Source: JBBTWV01 sp038062615 (GTDB taxonomy: Bacteria > Patescibacteriota > Gracilibacteria > UBA1369 > UM-FILTER-53-11). Taken from it: 5,818 nucleotides of DNA. The position numbers and the translations under genes were made by a program. Below are positions 3,974 to 5,818 of this stretch, in pieces. Under the pieces are notes generated by a model, which was not told where the DNA came from, made no database searches, and was given only the letters and a program-made list of their open reading frames with translations. The stretch covers positions 1 through 5,818 of the forward strand of contig JBBTWV010000040.1 in assembly GCA_038062615.1 (NCBI GenBank), given 5' to 3'. Each line of letters starts with the position of its first letter. The stretch's first letter is position 1.

Positions 3974-4843
3974 ATGGCTCAAAAACGCATGTTGCACACT
4001 TCCATCTGGGAGTCTGAAAAATTTGGAAAACTCAGCGATAAGGCAAAAATTCTCTACATCGCCGCCATTACGTTTGGCGATGATGAAGGAAGACTGAAAA
4101 TAAATGCCAACCTAATGCGCTCCCGTGTGTTCCCGTATGACGACTGGGTGACAACCAAAATTGTACAAAATTGCCTGGATAAAATTAAAGAATTTGAGCT
4201 CATGGAATTCTACGTTGTGGATGGACAGGAGTATGCACTGCACCCTAAATGGACGAACTGGCAAATATTGCGCAAGGATCGTTTCCGTTCGAGCGAATGT
4301 CCTCAACCGTTGGCTTCTGGAATACCCACGCAACCACCTGGCAACCAAACGGCAACCAGCGACGGACAAATGACGGCTGAACCTAGGTTAACAGAACCTA
4401 GGTTAACCGAACCTAGTACAGCGAAACCAACCGGCGGCGCTGCGGCGCCTTCCAAAAAAATGACTCAAAAAGATTTTGACGATTTTTGGAAAAAATATCC
4501 CAACAAGCAGGGCAAGGAAGATGCCCAGAAAAAATTCTTAAAACTCGACCGGACCCTTTTGCTGAAAATTTTTGAAAAACTTGAAGAATTTAAAAACAGC
4601 AAAAAATGGCAGGAAAACGGCGGCGAATTTATTCCTCACGGGTCGACGTGGGTGAACGGTAAGCGATGGAACGATGACGTGAAGGCTCGCATTATTCCAG
4701 CAGAAGTGCGTCGTGATACCGCCCAAAAAAAAGAGTTTGAAAAATACGAGCAGGAGGCTAAAGCCAGCCCTGTACGTCCCGAAACTCTTGCAAAAGTAAA
4801 AGCTCAACTGGCCGAGAAAATGGCTTGGCCCAACTTACCATAA
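3974..4843 (+). CDS. Phage replication initiator / replisome organiser
   Basis: A 289-residue two-domain protein. Residues 1-105 form a winged-helix-like region. KRMLHTSIWESEKFGKLSDKAKILYIAAITFGDDEGRLK is shared, in my recollection, by phage and plasmid initiators; in these the wording 'size of the pathogen's replication domain' does not apply, so only DNA binding is proposed. A Pro/Thr/Ala-rich linker (110-162) contains the tandem peptide EPRLTEPRLTEPS. The C-terminal domain (163-235) has DFDDFWKKYPNKQGKEDAQKKF, then FKNSKKWQENGGEF and IPHGSTWVNGKRW, a module often found in phage replication proteins. A charged helical tail follows (245-283). By analogy it would bind the origin and load the replicative helicase. 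DNA repeats inside the linker coding region suggest the origin lies within the gene. The start is 3 bases after the lysozyme-like stop, without a Shine-Dalgarno. Confidence 0.75.
   Translation: MAQKRMLHTSIWESEKFGKLSDKAKILYIAAITFGDDEGRLKINANLMRSRVFPYDDWVTTKIVQNCLDKIKEFELMEFYVVDGQEYALHPKWTNWQILRKDRFRSSECPQPLASGIPTQPPGNQTATSDGQMTAEPRLTEPRLTEPSTAKPTGGAAAPSKKMTQKDFDDFWKKYPNKQGKEDAQKKFLKLDRTLLLKIFEKLEEFKNSKKWQENGGEFIPHGSTWVNGKRWNDDVKARIIPAEVRRDTAQKKEFEKYEQEAKASPVRPETLAKVKAQLAEKMAWPNLP
4331..4358 (+). repeat. Three CAACCA copies phased at 11 bp
   Basis: CAACCA occurs at 4331, 4342 and 4353, exactly 11 bases apart, about one helical turn, with GG directly before the second and third copies. Because 11 is not a multiple of three, the repeat is not explained by repeated amino acids. 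It lies just upstream of the 15-bp repeats at 4379 in the initiator linker, so it may be part of the same origin region. Confidence 0.5.
4379..4416 (+). repeat. Tandem 15-bp iteron-like repeats with palindromic cores
   Basis: GAACCTAGGTTAACA (4379-4393) and GAACCTAGGTTAACC (4394-4408) are near-identical, followed by a partial third copy GAACCTAG (4409-4416). Each full unit contains the 10-bp palindrome AACCTAGGTT and the palindrome GTTAAC. They code for the EPRLT peptide repeat in the initiator's linker. Confidence 0.85.
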
Positions 4844-4848
4844 ATTCT

Positions 4849-5088
4849 ATGCAAGGATTAAGCCCACAGGAAGAAAATCTTAAAAAAAACTGGGAGCAAC
4901 TATCGCTCCTCCTGTCACCGTTCGAGAAATCCGTTATCAGCATGAGGCTTGGGTTCCGCGATGGGAAAGAATACTTGCTGAGGGAAGTTGGAAAAAAGTT
5001 CGGGATTTCACCGCAGCGAGCAAACCAAATTTTTTTTGAAGCATACGCACGGATAAAAAACCGCATTAAATACCTTTCACTTCAATAA
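4849..5088 (+). CDS. Sigma-70 region-4-like helix-turn-helix protein
   Basis: A 79-residue protein (from ATG 4849). Residues 23-75 match the layout of sigma factor region 4: LSPFEKSVISMRLGFRDGKE corresponds to the L-P-x-E-R-x-V-I-x-L-R-F-G-L-x-D-G segment. REVGKKFGISPQRANQIFFEAYARIK (45-70) corresponds to the helix-turn-helix that reads the -35 element. No region 2 or 3 is present, so it cannot act as a complete sigma factor. Known uses of lone region-4-like proteins include phage late-gene activators and co-sigma factors. An in-frame TTG at 4825 would overlap the initiator and add eight residues; ATG 4849, five bases after the previous stop, is preferred. Placed after the replication genes, it is well positioned to trigger the next transcription stage (inference). 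Confidence 0.75.
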   Translation: MQGLSPQEENLKKNWEQLSLLLSPFEKSVISMRLGFRDGKEYLLREVGKKFGISPQRANQIFFEAYARIKNRIKYLSLQ

Positions 5089-5091
5089 TTT

Positions 5092-5328
5092 ATGAAACCA
5101 TTTAGCACCACAATCCAAATTGTATTGGGAATCATCACGGGTCTTGCCGTACTGGGTATAATTGGCGGTTTTATGTATTTCTATTTTCCCAGAACAAACA
5201 GCGTCATTACGTCCTGCAAAGATCTGGCAGGGAAAACGTCTTGGATGAATTGGCCCCAAGGTTGTAGAGACAAAAATGGCGAGCCTGAACAGTGTGCTTT
5301 TCTAGTTTGTCGCCATATCAATCCATGA
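5092..5328 (+). CDS. Small membrane protein with cysteine-rich outer domain
   Basis: A 78-residue protein. Residues 8-32 (IQIVLGIITGLAVLGIIGGF and following) form one strong transmembrane helix or uncleaved signal anchor. Residues 33-78 form a short polar domain with four cysteines (C42, C58, C68, C73) that could form two disulfide bonds outside the cytoplasm. A hydrophobic stretch reading as a lipoprotein signal is not supported, because no cysteine sits at the end of the helix. No known family is recognised. The start is 3 bases after the sigma-like gene's stop, and the stop overlaps the next start as ATGA. Its place ahead of two other membrane microproteins suggests an envelope role such as lysis control or exclusion of other phages; this is inference only. 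Confidence 0.65.
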   Translation: MKPFSTTIQIVLGIITGLAVLGIIGGFMYFYFPRTNSVITSCKDLAGKTSWMNWPQGCRDKNGEPEQCAFLVCRHINP

Positions 5329-5429
5329 CCCTCCTCTCCGGCGCCCTGTTCTCAATCGCAATGCTCATAACGGTCTTTGGGATTCTGATTGGGGCCTTCT
5401 ACATCATCAATAAGATTTATAAATTATGA
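5325..5429 (+). CDS. 34-residue single-span membrane microprotein
   Basis: ATG 5325 overlaps the previous stop (ATGA) and the ORF ends in another ATGA overlap with the next gene. The protein begins MTLLSGALFSIAMLITVFG, continues as one hydrophobic helix to about residue 28 (ILIGAFYII) and ends with a short basic tail NKIYKL. The overlaps at both ends and the clean transmembrane-plus-positive-end design support a real gene despite its size. The function is unknown; small holin-like, antiholin or membrane regulator roles are all compatible. Confidence 0.55.
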   Translation: MTLLSGALFSIAMLITVFGILIGAFYIINKIYKL

Positions 5430-5596
5430 AACTCTTAGGACTTATCATCATCGGAATGCCAATATGCTTAGTGGCCGGAGCCTACCTTTCCTTCAAAGTA
5501 TTCGATAATAAACTTGAAGCCCGCGGGAACGTGAAAGGCACGTTTCTACTTTTATATTCTGCATGGGCTGGAGTCTCCCTTTTATATTTTTCTTAA
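5426..5596 (+). CDS. 56-residue two-span membrane microprotein
   Basis: ATG 5426 overlaps the previous stop (ATGA). Two hydrophobic helices, residues 3-23 (LLGLIIIGMPICLVAGAYL) and 39-55 (TFLLLYSAWAGVSLLYF), flank a short charged loop containing DNKLEARGNVKG. Two transmembrane segments in under 60 residues is compatible with a minimal holin-like hairpin, but no family is recognised and no endolysin follows in the window. It is the last convincing gene of the operon; a T-run follows at 5602-5609 without a proper stem before it. Confidence 0.55.
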   Translation: MKLLGLIIIGMPICLVAGAYLSFKVFDNKLEARGNVKGTFLLLYSAWAGVSLLYFS

Positions 5597-5614
5597 TTTA
5601 ATTTTTTTTACCCA

Positions 5615-5627
5615 CCCCTCACAGGGG
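5615..5627 (+). promoter_or_regulatory. Short GC hairpin containing a possible ribosome site
   Basis: CCCCT (5615-5619) pairs with AGGGG (5623-5627) around a CAC loop. AGGGG is the only purine-rich, Shine-Dalgarno-like element near the ATG at 5638 (ten bases away), so the hairpin would hide it. This matters only if the 5638 ORF is translated. Confidence 0.3.
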
Positions 5628-5637
5628 ATGAACGACT

Positions 5638-5751
5638 ATGACTAACAACACTCTAATAGTTCCACAAAATGTATCAGGCAATATCGGCTCATGTTCTACG
5701 ACGATTCTACGACGAAGCAATCAATTTACACAGAGCGAACCCTTTGGGTAG
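5638..5751 (+). CDS. Possible 37-codon leader ORF
   Basis: The ORF starts MTNNTLIVPQNVSGNIG and ends NQFTQSEPFG. It has a possible ribosome site (AGGGG, 5623-5627) and lies between the operon end and a terminator. The protein matches nothing I know, has no membrane segment or motif, and contains an 11-bp DNA tandem repeat whose period breaks codon phase, which argues against long-term protein selection. It is listed because its stop falls just beyond one arm of a competing RNA pairing (see 5738-5818), as attenuator leader ORFs do. Confidence 0.3.
   Translation: MTNNTLIVPQNVSGNIGSCSTTILRRSNQFTQSEPFG
5694..5715 (+). repeat. Perfect 11-bp tandem repeat
   Basis: TTCTACGACGA occurs twice head to tail (5694-5704 and 5705-5715) with no mismatch. 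The sequence after it diverges (AGC). It could be a binding site for a dimeric protein, or a simple slippage duplication. Confidence 0.6.
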
Positions 5752-5782
5752 TTCAAGTAGAAACAATATTACGGTAAGGGTT
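5738..5782 (+). promoter_or_regulatory. Alternative stem that competes with the terminator (antiterminator-like)
   Basis: AACCCTT (5738-5744) is perfectly complementary to AAGGGTT (5776-5782), and the latter holds the left arm of the terminator. Only one of the two pairings can form at once. The loop of this alternative stem is 31 bases. Confidence 0.35.
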
Positions 5783-5818
5783 GCCTCGAATTAACCCTCT
5801 TACTCTTTAATTTTTTTT
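5773..5818 (+). terminator. Intrinsic terminator at the window end
   Basis: AGGGTT (5777-5782) pairs with AACCCT (5793-5798), and past a two-base bulge GTA (5774-5776) pairs with TAC (5801-5803). This is followed by TCTTTAA and eight T residues up to the last base. The T-tract may continue beyond the window. It would end the long rightward transcript. Confidence 0.65.

Larger units (their letters stand above)
4331..4500. other. Putative phage replication origin inside the initiator gene
   Basis: The order is phased CAACCA repeats (4331-4358), tandem 15-bp palindromic repeats (4379-4416), a GC-rich 5-bp hairpin (GGCGC 4436-4440 with GCGCC 4445-4449) and then an AT-rich tract with several A and T runs (4452-4498). 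Lambda's origin has the same plan: iterons inside gene O followed by an AT-rich unwinding zone. This is an analogy from layout, not proof. Confidence 0.45.

Noticed and set aside
5526..5546. Hairpin AACGTG/CACGTT with flanking G-U and G-C pairs
   Set aside because: It lies within the coding loop of the two-span membrane protein and is not followed by a T-run; probably incidental.
5602..5609. T8 run after the last membrane gene as a terminator
   Set aside because: No stable stem lies directly upstream; a better stem plus T-tract occurs at 5773-5818.
5628..5645. Five-codon ORF MNDYD overlapping the 5638 start
   Set aside because: Too short to judge, and its ATG follows the AGGGG element with no spacing.

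Overview
The window reads as the early / DNA-metabolism region of a tailed phage or prophage of a bacterium, probably known only from metagenomes. The evidence is a tight one-strand operon containing a Sak4-type annealing ATPase, a RecB/Cas4-fold nuclease, an SSB-like protein ending in DDLPF, an HNH protein, a replication initiator and many tiny genes. I cannot name the host. Almost no gene has a Shine-Dalgarno sequence. Starts instead lie in ATGA or TAATG overlaps, or a few bases after the previous stop. That points to translational coupling and to a lineage with weak SD use, possibly candidate phyla or Bacteroidota-like; this is inference. TGA is used as an ordinary stop, so there is no sign of code reassignment.

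Layout. Positions 4-78 (minus strand) hold a tRNA-Gly(GCC) with encoded CCA, with a plausible promoter at 89-117 whose -10 lies inside a perfect 7-bp dyad (81-103). Positions 143-325 encode a 60-residue helix-turn-helix protein ending in an intrinsic terminator (304-334). Positions 335-572 hold no convincing gene, but five consecutive hairpins, two of them with perfect 10-bp stems, plus a further hairpin that looks like a leftward terminator. This is a candidate structured RNA or cis-acting DNA site.

The main operon (573-5596) encodes, in order: Sak4-like ATPase, PD-(D/E)XK nuclease, SSB-like protein, HNH protein, a 44-residue zinc-knuckle protein, a conserved phage protein with a QNR motif, an exported lysozyme-like protein, a replication initiator carrying iteron-like repeats in its linker, a lone sigma-70 region-4-like protein, and three overlapping membrane microproteins. 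The last 222 bases hold a possible 37-codon leader ORF, an 11-bp tandem repeat and a terminator with a competing upstream pairing, which is an attenuator-like arrangement.

How the genes fit together (inference): nuclease plus Sak4 plus SSB would resect, coat and anneal single-stranded DNA. The HNH and QNR-motif proteins are likely accessory recombination factors. The initiator would bind its own internal repeats to start replication, as lambda O does. The sigma-like protein could redirect host RNA polymerase to later genes, and the lysozyme-like and membrane proteins would act at the envelope.
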